From Selaginella moellendorffii (Eukaryota > Streptophyta > Lycopodiopsida > Selaginellales > Selaginellaceae): a stretch of 27,646 nucleotides of DNA. The stretch spans positions 325,915 through 353,560 of the forward strand of contig NW_003314372.1 of NCBI RefSeq assembly GCF_000143415.4, in the 5' to 3' direction. Position numbers and translations under genes: made by a program. How positions within the stretch are numbered: position 1 is the stretch's first letter; every line of letters starts with the position of its first letter. Below, piece after piece: positions 1 to 9,089 of the stretch. The notes below the pieces were generated by a model that made no database searches, was not told the origin of the DNA, and saw only the letters and a list, made by a program, of their open reading frames with translations.

Positions 1-730
1 TTTGTTGGGATGGTGGAATTCGCTAAATGGTTGCCCAAGATTGATTAGTGGGATTCTTGGGGTGGGCTCCTATACTATAATACTAGTTTATCAGATTAAT
101 AACTTACTTAGAATACTTTTGTGTTCTAATCTAAGATATATTTTCACTGATAATTAACACTCTAAGATATCATTGTCTATGACTTTGATGTTGTCAATAT
201 ATTATTAATCTTTGAGTTTGGGCTAGTATAGGCAGGCTGGCTTCGGCACTTCGTGTGCATGCTGAAATCTTTAGTCATGGGGTAGCTATTGTCGACTGGT
301 CACATAACCCACCTCTCTCTCGATGTTCCTTATTTTGTTCAAAGGGCGTGACCGTGTAAACAACTCTCACTACTTGTTTACAGTAGTTTATCTAAACTTT
401 ACTGACAGGTTTGGTTTCTTTACTCAGGAGGGTTAGGGCCTTTGGCTTTTCTCTTTATATTCCTGTGGGCAGGGGCATATCACACTTTTGTAGCTGGGTG
501 ACACCCAGAGCAGCAAGGGTGGCTGACTCTGTTGGTCATTTCCTTGTCGGTGACAGCTAGAAGGTGTTTGAGTTGGTAGCACATCCGCGTTAGACAAAGA
601 GGTTGCCCCCTAACTCATTTAAGTTGGTGCATTTCTCACATAGTGTGAATTCCATGAACTTTTCCTGGAGTTGTTTCCTTGGCGGTATTCTAGACTCAAG
701 TATGCATTGACGAGGACGTCGATCTTCCCT
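1..730. other. Diverged internal tail of an old LTR element
   Basis: No gene is recognisable. The first 230 bases are AT-rich. From about 240 the base composition changes and the stretch leads into a purine tract and an LTR-like TG start. In the plus-strand frame just before the tract, a short Arg/Thr-rich peptide ending in a Gly-Gly-Glu motif resembles the C-terminal tail found before the PPT in many plant Ty3 elements. This is inference from position and a short motif only; no domain is visible. Confidence 0.3.
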
Positions 731-742
731 AGGGGGGGAGAG
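731..742 (+). promoter_or_regulatory. Polypurine tract (PPT) before an LTR
   Basis: AGGGGGGGAGAG is an unbroken purine run directly followed by TGTCAC at 743. A PPT next to a TG dinucleotide is the plus-strand primer site and 3' LTR start of an LTR retrotransposon. The element is therefore on the plus strand, with its body to the left. Confidence 0.6.
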
Positions 743-1327
743 TGTCACGAATGTGACTTCTGGTATCGAAAGTTATCTGTCGGCTAGTCCTCACAGACAC
801 TCTTTCCTTACTGCCACGATGGCAGGAGGTCGGTATTGCTGGACCCTTTATTACCTCCTCTTGTTCAAGTGTTAGTAAACTGGACTTTGCATTTGTACTT
901 GGCCGGATGAGCATAAGGAAGGAATTCCTAAGTGTCTATTTAGCTGAGCATACTCGGCCCGGCTTGTTAGTTCTCTTTTGCTCTGTCTTGCACTGGCTTG
1001 ACAAGAACCCTTGCATATTGAGATTGGTCTCTCAATATCGCTGGATGATAGCTTACCATGTCTGCCACACACCCTCGCTATCATGCCCTTTGTGTTGGTC
1101 TCATTTCGGTCCCAAATGTTATTTATGGAAAGTGTCTAGATTTGCTCATTTGGCATATCTACGAAATGTAAAGATCGGTCTGAACACAATGGTGTTCGTC
1201 TTGTATCCAAATTCACAATCTAGCGCCATTCCATATTTAGTAAGTTTCGAGTTTGTCCTAGAGACTAACTCTTGATACTAAGGGAGGCTTGGGGTGAAAG
1301 CCCAAAGCATGTGTTCCTCAAGAGGGA

Positions 1328-1349
1328 GGGGGGGGGGGGATATGGGGGG
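1328..1349 (+). repeat. G-run with quadruplex potential
   Basis: Twelve consecutive G (1328-1339) are followed after four bases by six G (1344-1349), inside the putative LTR. The length of such homopolymers is prone to sequencing error. Confidence 0.7.
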
Positions 1350-1828
1350 TTCCAAATGTATAGTAGGGATAGTGGGTAGGTTGGGCATGGCCGACCAACT
1401 TAAGGCATAATCTAGCTCCCACTTGCGTGCCTGTCCTTGTTCTGCGTTCGGATTGGGTCTAAGCCCAAGTTCCATTCCATGCTAGTTCGTGGAGTACCCA
1501 TATCCTCACGTTATGCCACTAGTATGCCGAAATAGTGCGAGACTCCGTTTGGCTTTGTTTTGCGTGCTGGTCCTGGCATTGGGATAATGGTTGCTCTAAG
1601 ACTGTTCCAAGTCGCTCCAGGCTCCTCTCCCTTCGCTCCTTGGGCTGTATGCTCGAGAGTTGCTCCATGGTCCAGTTCTATCACTCCTTGGCTCTATGCT
1701 TGGGGGTTTGGCACCGTTCCTTCGTTCAGTGGCCCAAGGCCCTGAACCTCGGGTTCTACACCATGTTCCTTTGGACACATGGCATCTATCATGTGGCATA
1801 TGAAGGGTTTAGGTTCCACTATGTGGTG

Positions 1829-1857
1829 TTATCCTATGGTAAATCACCATAGGATAA
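1829..1857. repeat. Perfect 12-bp inverted repeat, 5-base loop
   Basis: TTATCCTATGGT (1829-1840) and ACCATAGGATAA (1846-1857) are exact reverse complements around the loop AAATC. It lies at the junction between the putative LTR and the Tat-like integrase. It could be an element terminus or a 3'-end hairpin; no other copy is present in the window. Confidence 0.75.
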
Positions 1858-1860
1858 AGG

Positions 1861-2928
1861 GTCAAAACAACGTGCACTACACATTTCTAGGGATGGGTCA
1901 CAGCATAGCTCCTCTTGCACCATAGATACTTTTGGCCTCAAATTCACCAGGATAGTTTGGCCTATGCAAAGGCATGTGAGCAGTGCCAACGGTTCAACCC
2001 CCAGAGCCATGTTCCATGTCTTCCTTTTCAGCTCATCACTTCTCCAGGTCCCTTTTTCTAGTGGGGACATGACTTCGTCGGCTCAATAAACCCACTGAGC
2101 TCAAAAGGACAGCAATTCATCATTGTGGCAACAGACTATTTCACAAAATGGGTTGAGGCCACCCCTCTACAACAGGCAGATCAACAGTCTACAGCAAAGT
2201 TTGTCTACAAGTACATCATTTGCCGATTCGGAGTTCTTGCTGTTTTGGTTTCCGATCGCGGTAGCGGCTTCTTTGGACAGGTGATGCAAGATCTTCTCCA
2301 ACGGCTGCAGGTCAAGCACGTGAAGAGCAGCAGCTATTATCCTGAGTGCAATGGCCAGATGGAGTCCAGCAACAAGATATTGAAGACAGTCATCTCAAAG
2401 CTTGTAGAGGATCACCCAAGGCATTGGCACGAACACTTGGTTACGGCATTGTGGGCCTTTCAGACGTCATTCAAGACATCCATCTTTGCAACTCTATTCT
2501 CCCTTGCCTATGGGACAGAGGCCGTGCTTCCAGTGGAGATCCAAGTGCCATCACTCTCACTTTCACTTCGATACGTAGCAGCGATGCAGCTTAGCGATGA
2601 GGACAAGCTTCATGCACGTGACTTGGAGGTTCTTGCTTTGGAAGAACAGCGACAATCCACATCGGAACTTCTCCTTTGAGGCATGTAGAAGATCAAGTCA
2701 GTCATTGATCACCAGCGGTCTGCTGAACCATTCGAGGACGGCGATCTCATTCTACTCAAGGAGTTTACGCCACCTTCGAAGTTCTCCCCTCGCTGGACTA
2801 GCCCCTACTTTGTCCAGCAACACATTAGAGGTGGAGCATATGTGCTAGTTGATGCTGATGGACGTGAGCTCCCACACGAGCTCCCACACGCTCACAACCA
2901 CTCTTATCTCAAACGCTTCATCTGGTGA
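1861..2928 (+). pseudogene. Tat-like Ty3/Gypsy integrase, broken
   Basis: This is the integrase end of a Tat-like pol, in one plus-strand frame. The second half of the HHCC zinc-binding domain is visible at about 1933-1990 (a WPQIHQD stretch, then CEQCQRF). The catalytic core follows from 2125: first Asp in ATDYFTKW, second Asp in SDRGSGFFG, and Glu in CNGQMESSNK. The Tat-type GTEAVLPVEI motif is at about 2511-2540. The C-terminal domain continues (KFSPRWTSPYFV, then LKRF) to a stop at 2926-2928. In-frame stops occur at 1888, 1906, about 2056, 2677 and 2686, and the N-terminal His pair is not legible, so it is a pseudogene. A 12-bp unit is duplicated near the end (about 2867-2890). Upstream RT and RNase H are absent. 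The family call is firm; the lineage call comes from motif style. Confidence 0.85.
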
Positions 2929-4301
2929 AGTGTTCCTCTTCTCTTCTTTTTGTTTTTCTTTTTCTTTCACTTTTACTTTCATGGCTATTTTTCTTACTTT
3001 CATAGGGTGTTTCTCCATTGGACCATGGCCCATACCTTGGATTTCGCACTCAGGCTGCATTGCCATTTGTATGGAGGTTTTTCTCTTGGCTCGGTCTATG
3101 TTCCAGGTTCTTTTCCCTTCCCTTACCATTACTACACTCCACACATTCCCCTCACTCATTCCATATCATCTACACTTACAGTTCCATCACCAATCACTTC
3201 CAGTAGCATTGCCTGCACTTATCTCTAGATGCCTGTCTTGCATCTTTGATTCTTTCACCATCATTCACATCTCCGCTTGAGGTCACATTTACACCATAGC
3301 ACGGACACACATATATGCACTAGCAGCAAAAGACACCACCTCATTTGGAAGTGCCGTTTCTGAGATATCCTTATAACCATTTGCCAACAACGCGCTAACT
3401 TTTCTGGAGCGACTTTCTTCAAACCAGGTGAACCTGTTCACTCAAGGCACCTAGGTGGATCTTTAGACGAGGCCACAGATGCTGAAGCCACTTTCTTCTG
3501 CTCCAGCACTCAGTGGACACATGCCACCTCTCTTTACTGGCAACTTAGTGACTACGACATCCTTTTCAACTGCTGACCTCTTCAGTCCGACACATCAGAC
3601 TGGCCACCTTCTCAGAGTGCCACCCCATCTCAGTGCTCCACCATATCACTCCACCATATCAATGCTGGAGTAGGTGTAGGAGTAGGAGCGAGAGCAGGTG
3701 GTTACTGGTTACAGGTTATAGGTCCCCAGTTACCGGCTACCAGTTACTGTCTACACCGAGAGGTTAGCACTTACTCTATGGGCCAACGGTTATCAATGGC
3801 CACCTTTTCAGAGTGCCACCACTATCTCGGTGCTCCACCATATCACTCCATCTTTCATCATTTCCACACTTACCATCCTTGGGCAACACATCCCCTCTTC
3901 TATCCCTCTTTCTTTCTCGATTTCGGCCAATCCTTGGAGCATATTGGAAGTCATCAAGAGGCTGCATTTGCATATTACACTTTCTTGAGCCAAAATGCAG
4001 GTACAGGTTAAGTTCTTTGGGTACTCACTCTTTTTCCCTTATTTTTCTCCTTTTTTTTCACACTTTTTTTGCACTTTTTCTTCAACTTCAAGGTCCAGTT
4101 TGACTATAGGGTTTCCCATTAGGTTTTCCTCCCTGTCTCCAAACTTCACACCTATCTCTTTTCTTTCTTTTCCACTTTGTTTTCCAGAGTTTGTACTATT
4201 TCACGCAGACACTAGCACTTGGCATCAGTAGCAGAGGTACACTCTACACTCTTCGGAGGGTTCTCATGCATCTGGAGCTAGTGCGATCCACCATGGTCAC
4301 A
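2929..4301 (+). other. Pyrimidine-rich 3' non-coding region of the Tat-like element
   Basis: The stretch after the integrase stop is strongly C/T-rich on the plus strand, with long CTTTT runs at 2935-2985 and 4015-4090. It is open in several overlapping frames only because of composition, and no protein domain is visible. A long region between pol and the 3' LTR is characteristic of Tat-lineage elements. No PPT or LTR was recognised before the short hairpin element that starts at 4302, so the 3' end of this element appears to be missing. Confidence 0.55.
3601..3852 (+). repeat. Pair of ~56-bp direct repeats
   Basis: 3601-3655 and 3797-3852 both run from TGGCCACCTT through CAGAGTGCCACC to CTCCACCATATCACTCCA with only a few differences. 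The spacer contains a shorter GGTTAC-type repeat (about 3700-3750). Repeats in the 3' region of large Ty3 elements are common. Confidence 0.7.
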
Positions 4302-4485
4302 TGTTAGGGCATGGCCATTGAGAGAGTGAGAGAGAGAGGGAATATTCTAGTCCTTAGAATATTCCCCATCTTCCTTGTATAAAACCCTTGCCTCACAAGG
4401 GTAAAGGGGGGTATTTGCGAAGAGCATTGAAACATTTCTCGTGTTTGAGTGAGCGTTGGGGGAAGCACCCCTCCTTCCCCCAACA
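4302..4485 (+). mobile_element. Short LTR-like element, copy 1 (184 bp)
   Basis: It runs from TGTTAGGG to CCCCCAACA, so it has TG...CA ends with a partly inverted terminal match. A second copy of about 193 bp at 22007-22199 is closely similar throughout. It contains a GA-rich tract, a perfect 12-bp hairpin (4338-4366), a TATA box (TGTATAAAA, 4376-4384), a 6-bp hairpin (4385-4401) and an 11-bp terminal hairpin (4455-4484). There is no coding capacity. It is most likely a solo LTR or a very small non-autonomous LTR element. Its flanks differ (TCACA left, CTATG right), so there is no target duplication here. It sits at the junction between the Tat-like fragment and element A, which suggests rearrangement after insertion. 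Confidence 0.7.
4338..4384 (+). promoter_or_regulatory. Hairpin plus TATA box of the short element (copy 1)
   Basis: The stem GGGAATATTCTA (4338-4349) pairs perfectly with TAGAATATTCCC (4355-4366) around GTCCT. A TATA box, TGTATAAAA, follows at 4376. The same arrangement recurs at 22043-22089. The position suggests the promoter region of an LTR; the hairpin could equally be a palindromic protein-binding site. Confidence 0.6.
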
Positions 4486-4489
4486 CTAT

Positions 4490-5345
4490 GTCAAAGAAAT
4501 AGCCACCTCTGCAAATTTATTCTGGAAACGTTGGTAGTAACTAGCCATACCAAGAAAGCTGCGTAACTCAGCCATTGATTTTGGGGTAGGCTAATTCTCC
4601 ACCGCAGCCACCTTCCTTGGATCTATTTTGACACCCTTAGATATCACAATATGGCCTAGATATTCCACCTCTAACTTTCCAAACTCACATTTGCTCTTCT
4701 TTGCATAAAGTTTGCTGTCACGGAGTAACAAAAGAACCTTGTGCATATGCATCTTATGCTCCTCCATATTTTTGTTGAAAACAAGAATATCGTCTAAGAA
4801 AATCTTCACAAACTTATAAAGATAATGCCTAAATACCTCCGTTATCAACCGAGCAAATGTGGCTAGTACATTCATCAAACGAAATGGCATAACTATAAAC
4901 TCAAAATGTTTGAAGCTTGTGTTGAATGCCGTCTTGGAGATAGATGCATCATCCATTACAATCTGATGATATCTACTCCTCAGATCAATCTTGGTAAACA
5001 CTCGTACTTCACTAAGCTTATCTAAGATATCATTCACATGTGGCGTTAGCATCTTATCCTTCAATATCTTCTTGTTCAAAGCACGGTAGTAAATACATAT
5101 CCGTATTGAACCATCCTTCTTCTTCATAAGCAAGATTGAAGCACCAAATAGAAATTTACTTGGTTGAATAAATCCAAACTCAAATAACTCCTTGACTTGT
5201 CATTGAGCTTCTTGCTCCTCTGCATAACATAATTGAAATGGACGTCGATAAATTGGCTGCATCCCCGACTCCAATGTAATGCCATGCTCCACACCTCGTA
5301 ATGGAGGCAACCTATGAGGAAGTACAGATGGTTAAGTACATTGCA
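4490..5345 (-). pseudogene. Reverse transcriptase domain, element A
   Basis: This is the RT of a Ty3/Gypsy pol, which would copy element RNA into DNA in virus-like particles. The clean stretch is 4591-5133. Visible motifs in order: KKKDGSIRICIYYRALNK, then IDLRSRYHQI with the first catalytic Asp, then MPFRLMN, then the catalytic FLDDILVF box, then YLGHIV. Compared with copy C, the Gly of RSGYHQ is Arg and the GLTNAP block is altered. An in-frame stop follows VEN near 4591, after which the AELRSFLG stretch continues to about 4490. A deletion of about 19 bp near 5300 relative to copy C shifts the frame between the protease linker and RT, so 5124-5340 reads as nonsense in the gag-protease frame. 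It is not functional as read. Confidence 0.88.
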
Positions 5346-5984
5346 TATTATTGCTTCTCCCCCACAAGTGCTTTGGTCCCTCAAGTCACGAACAAATAGT
5401 AAGTAACTTGAAAGTGTTTTTCCATTATGACAAGCCTGCTTTAAAGATGTAGTGGAGAGTATAACAACTAGAGGTTGAACTCCCTCTCCAAACCACATAT
5501 CTTTAACACCACCGTACTCTAGCTAGACATGCTTAATACTCCACTTTATCTCCAAATTCACCTTCACCAACCATGGCACACGATGGATATCTGTGAGATA
5601 AAAAATCTCCATAAGTGTGGTTTTGCCAACTAACACTTCTAGCCCCTTTACACAAGCATCAAAATGCTAAACAAAGGTAGCTGCACTTTCCATTGTGTAT
5701 GGAAGAACTCCTCGTGTGACCAGACCATGCTCCACAACAAACTTTGCCGAAACAAAGTTGTCATGGCTCCCACTATCCAGTAAAATCTGCACTAGACCAC
5801 TATGGAACACACCTTCAAGCATTAAGGCTGATTCACGAGTATCCTTGAGCTCTATCTTATTCCACACACAGTTGAGTTGATGAGCAATGATCAAAAGCTT
5901 CTTCCTCCAACCAGAATGGTCGTCTCTATCATCCTTATGCTACAAAGTTTGCAAATTTTTAGTATCTAACTTACCATCAGTAAA
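5345..5984 (-). pseudogene. Retroviral-type aspartic protease and linker, element A
   Basis: The frame is continuous with gag. The protease active site LLDSGSHDNF has its catalytic Asp codon at about 5775-5777; the Gly-Met-Pro-Trp region downstream is shortened (a short deletion before PWLVKV at about 5560-5580). In-frame stops occur after AATFV (5667) and near 5520. The family's protease processes Gag-Pol. The linker toward RT contains a conserved CGGEA stretch at about 5345-5365, after which the frame is lost. Confidence 0.8.
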
Positions 5985-6977
5985 TGATTGGCCATTTTTC
6001 TTGCCCTACTACTTGTTCTTCAACTGTGGACAATCAGCCTTGTAGTGTCCAAGCTCACCGCAATGATGACAACCCTGTCTATAATTCTTCACAAAGAAAT
6101 TCTACTTTTTGAACCCCTTTGCATCCGAAGTAGTGACCACCGACTTCAACTTGTGATACTTGTTCCCATCCTTGTGTCCATGGCGATCATCACGACGATT
6201 CTTAACAAAAGGACTCCACAAATGCTTGCAAGACTTGTGCTTATCATTGTCAAGTCGACAAGCCGCATCAAAGAGCTCCTCCAAACTCTTTGTAGGCTGC
6301 GAATGATGCAAGTGTTGCCACATGCTCTCACTATATAGGCCATTAATGAAGTAGGACTTGTTTTGATCTGGATCCTTCGTTAGAACACGACTAATCAAGC
6401 GAGTAAACTTCTCAATATAGTCCCCAAGCGTCATTTTCCCTTGCTGGAAATGTCGAAGTTCTATACGAACATTCTCCACGTCATAATGAGGGGAAAAATG
6501 TAAACGAAAAATAGCCTCAAACTCATCCATGGTAGACACTGGTGGTTTCTTATCCGCAACACAGGACTCCTCAAGCCAATTCCACCATCGAAGACCCGCA
6601 TCACGCAAAACCATCGGAATAGCCACTAAAGCCTCTACATTTGGAGTTCCCCTAGCAGCCAAGAACTTCTTCACATTGGCTAGCCAAGCGAGACACTCGT
6701 CCACACCACCATCACTGGAAAAGGTTGGAATCTTGAGTCGATCTACCAAAGGAGGCTTACTCGGAGTGCTACCCTGTCCAGCCTCGAGGGCCTCAACACG
6801 CCCATGCATGGTATCCATCATGCCATGCATCTCGTCTTGCATCTCTTGCTGATTTCGGTTAAGGCCTCACAGCTTATGAACCACATCTTGAATGGTCCAA
6901 ATCTTTGTAGCTTCGTTGGCACCATCTTCAGCACCACCATCGACAATAGGATTCCAGTGTTCAGCTTGGTTGGCCAT
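5985..6977 (-). pseudogene. Gag with CCHC zinc knuckle, element A
   Basis: Gag forms the virus-like particle and packages RNA. The start codon is at 6975-6977 (MANQAE...), about 12 bases after the PBS. One TGA interrupts the N-terminal segment shortly before the Met-rich stretch MQDEMHGMMD, then 6102-6842 is open for 246 codons. It contains the retrotransposon gag core (LAWLANVKKFL, RWWNWLEES, GDYIEKFTRLI). The nucleocapsid knuckle CX2CX4HX4C is at 6030-6071. Stops lie just upstream of the knuckle (near 6100) and just after it (near 6010). Gag and protease share one frame, so a single gag-pro polyprotein is likely for this family. Confidence 0.88.
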
Positions 6978-6988
6978 CACAACTAATT

Positions 6989-7000
6989 TCTTTGATACTA
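6989..7000 (-). promoter_or_regulatory. Primer-binding site, element A
   Basis: On the minus strand, TAGTATCAAAG matches the initiator tRNA-Met complement TGGTATCAGAG with two changes. It lies between the LTR and the gag start. The junction with the LTR end is shortened compared with copies C and E. Confidence 0.6.
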
Positions 7001-7207
7001 GGATCCGGTGTGAAAAGACAGAGATCTAGTCTTCCTAGACTACGCTACACCTCATCTTGAGGTTCCTCACCACCTAACCACCCCCGAGCTACCTCAAAAG
7101 CTCCATTGTGAGCCTTAGGGTAGGTTAAGTCCCTTACCCTAACATGCCTTAATATACCCTTGAGCCTCCCTTTGACTGATGTTGACCATGTGGTCAAAGC
7201 TGCCACC
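7001..7207 (-). repeat. 5' LTR of element A, end truncated
   Basis: It aligns along its length with the LTRs at 8843-9075, 12805-13027 and 19914-20146, but lacks the terminal TAACA at its high-coordinate end. One short unit near 7107 (a repeated CTCCACTG motif in the other copies) is missing. Three W-box cores are at 7172, 7182 and 7192. Confidence 0.85.
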
Positions 7208-8120
7208 ATTGAGCCAATACCATCTTCATCCAGCACTTTGATGATCTCCTGGGTTTGCATCTCCATGTGCATGTTCCACAATGCTAGGTGAACTAGAAAC
7301 ATTCCTCCTTGAGCTAGGGCTAGTCATCCACCACCAAGGATGGAACAAAACCTTTCATTCATCATCCAGAGTTTACTTCCTCATGGACGAGGTTGCTCTA
7401 TAGTGATGCTTGAGATCCTAGGTCTGAGTAGAGGCACTTCATGTTGATGACAATATGCTGATCCAACTTAGCCAGTCCATACCCATCCTCCCTGTTGGAG
7501 CCTTCACCTGGAAAATGGTGATTACCACCCTCTGCACCATCTCCATTTCCTGCTCAGCCACCTTCACCTAGAGGGAGCCACCCAGTTTCAGCAGCTTCAC
7601 AGCCAGGGCTTCCTTGCTGACTGGCTTACCTAGAGTGTCTGCCACTCCTCCGTCCCGAGGATCCTCCTTTTCATAGGGAAACATTGACCACTCCTTGCTC
7701 CTTAGGTGAAACACCTACCACTCCTTGTTTCCCAAGTGAAACGTCCACCACTCCTTGCTCCACCAGAATTTGTTATGTGTGCCCAACGCTCTCACCTTAT
7801 GCTGCACCACCTTTTTCCCATGCCATTTCTCCTACTAGATCTTTTTGCTGCTCTTCTCTTCCACTATTCTTCTCTGAGTTGAAGGTTTCATGCTTGAGCC
7901 TTGATCACCAGAGTTGAAGGCTCTTTTCATTGTGCTTTGTTTCAATGGAGGGAGTCCCTTGTTTGATCCTCTCACAATTACTCCTGAGGGACAATCTTGC
8001 TATCCTTTCTAGGTCACTCAGGATAACACGAACCATGGGAATATTTTGAAAATAGTCTATAGCTTGTGGAATTTAGGGATGATACAAAGGCTTGCCTAGG
8101 GTTTTCTCTTTGTTCATTTC
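7208..8120. other. Unassigned region, possibly old LTR before PBS at 8123
   Basis: No recognisable gene. A minus-strand open stretch near 7210-7300 and short plus-strand frames show no known motif. Three 30-bp repeats lie at 7679-7768. The last few hundred bases precede a PBS at 8123 and so probably include a diverged LTR ending in CA around 8120; its start cannot be placed. Confidence 0.4.
7679..7768 (+). repeat. Three tandem 30-bp repeats
   Basis: Units start at 7679, 7709 and 7739, sharing the core CCACTCCTTG and an AAAC start. The period is a multiple of three, so both strands stay open (a Thr-Thr-Pro-Cys-Ser type repeat on plus, a Lys/Glu-Gln-Gly-Val-Val repeat on minus). Whether it was ever coding is unclear. 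Confidence 0.75.
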
Positions 8121-8122
8121 AA

Positions 8123-8133
8123 TGGTATCAAAG
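8123..8133 (+). promoter_or_regulatory. Primer-binding site of a decayed element
   Basis: TGGTATCAAAG matches the tRNA-iMet type PBS with one change and is preceded by CA at 8120-8121. An ATG with an acidic reading frame follows at 8151. Confidence 0.6.
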
Positions 8134-8150
8134 TAACACATTTTTTCAGG

Positions 8151-8770
8151 ATGGAGTGGGATGTTGATCTTGATGAGGAATATAGTGTTAGTGATGATAG
8201 CCATAATGAGGAGGAGAGAGACTCTTGATAATGTCATTGAGAGGCAAGGACACTAGATCATTAGACAATTGAGGTTCAAATCAACACTAAGGAGGTGAAT
8301 GATTTTGTCAATCTTATCAAAGATTTCCTATATCATATGTAAAGTATGAATCAATTTTGTGTTTATGATTACCATTGGTACATCAAGCATGCCGGGATTA
8401 TAGTATTGTGGAATCATTAGGTGTTTATGACAATCAAGAAGTTGATTATTGGTTGGAGTTGTGGGAAAGTTGCTAATCTCATAACCCTTGTGTGGATAAG
8501 CTGAAGATTGACTTTTTTGTGATGAAGCTTTCTAGTGATGCTTCTTTGGAGTGGACGAACTACATCAAAACTAATACAAATCCATCTTATTAAAATGATT
8601 TGACAAAGGTTTTTTATGCTTCATTTATTAAGAAGTTTAATGAAATTGATCTTGCAAACCAACTACTAGAGATCAAGCAAGGGACTTTGTCTTTGGATGC
8701 CAATTTTGTGATATTTGCCTTAGTCTCATGAGCATCTATAATAGGCTATCAAAGGTGTAATGTTTTCTTA
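8151..8770 (+). pseudogene. Decayed gag of a second Ty3-type element
   Basis: The ATG at 8151, 18 bases after the PBS, opens an acidic N-terminus (MEWDVDLDEEYS) that stops at 8226. Further on, at about 8480-8740, the plus strand reads a gag-core-like segment: KLKIDFFVMKLSSDASLEW, then a Phe/Lys-rich FIKKFNEIDLANQLLEIKQG, with a stop in between (near 8592). This is not the A-E family gag. It is cut off by element B, whose LTR begins at 8843. The family is a retrotransposon gag; lineage unknown. Confidence 0.6.
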
Positions 8771-8842
8771 AAGGTTTGAGTTTAATGAATATGTAGTAGT
8801 AATTCAAAAAAAAATTCTAATGATGCTGATTGATGCTATCAC

Positions 8843-9075
8843 TGTTATGATCTGGTGCAAAAAGACAAAGATCTAGTCGCCCTAGACTATGCTACGCCAC
8901 CTCTTGAGGTTCCTCACCACCCAACCACCCCCAGGCTACCTCAAAAGTTCCACTGCACCGCCGCTCCACTGTGAGCCCTAGGGTAGGTTAAATCCCTTAC
9001 CCTAACATGCCTTAATATACCCTTGAGCCTCCCTTTGACTGATGTTGACCACATAGTCAAAGCTGGCGCCTAACA
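8843..9075 (-). repeat. 3' LTR of element B (233 bp)
   Basis: Complete copy, TGTTATG to CCTAACA, with 5-bp inverted ends (TGTTA/TAACA). It is bounded on the high side by the PPT. The same length as the E copy at 19914-20146. W-box cores lie at 9035, 9045 and 9055 (the third as AGTCAA). Confidence 0.9.
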
Positions 9076-9089
9076 ATTCTTCCCCCCCA
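9076..9089 (-). promoter_or_regulatory. Polypurine tract, element B
   Basis: On the minus strand TGGGGGGGAAGAAT is immediately followed by the LTR. It primes plus-strand DNA synthesis. In the frame read at 9002-9223 it lies inside an open reading frame as Gly-Gly-Glu-Glu-Leu-Leu. Confidence 0.8.

Larger units (their letters stand above)
743..1858 (+). repeat. Probable 3' LTR, right boundary uncertain
   Basis: It begins TGTCACG right after the PPT. No open frame in it looks like a protein; the 122-aa frame at 907-1275 has no domain. I could not fix the 3' CA end: sequence of this character runs up to a perfect hairpin at 1829-1857, after which Tat-like integrase begins. The stretch 1284-1370 resembles part of the long LTR of element F (14783-14860), which suggests related LTR families. 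There is no second LTR copy in the window to confirm the limits. Confidence 0.4.
4486..7207 (-). mobile_element. Element A: truncated Ty3/Gypsy, gag-PR-RT with 5' LTR
   Basis: Read on the minus strand from 7207: LTR, PBS, gag, CCHC knuckle, protease, linker and RT, ending at 4486-4490 inside the region between RT and RNase H. RNase H, integrase, PPT and 3' LTR are missing. The family is shared with elements at 8843-13959, 10433-12673 and 19914-23565. All its genes carry stops or frameshifts. Confidence 0.85.

Noticed and set aside
907-1275. 122-codon plus-strand frame
   Set aside because: It lies inside a probable LTR, has no motif and no second copy to compare.
2849-3280. 143-codon plus-strand frame rich in Ser, Phe and Thr
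   Set aside because: It overlaps the integrase end in another frame and reflects pyrimidine-rich composition.
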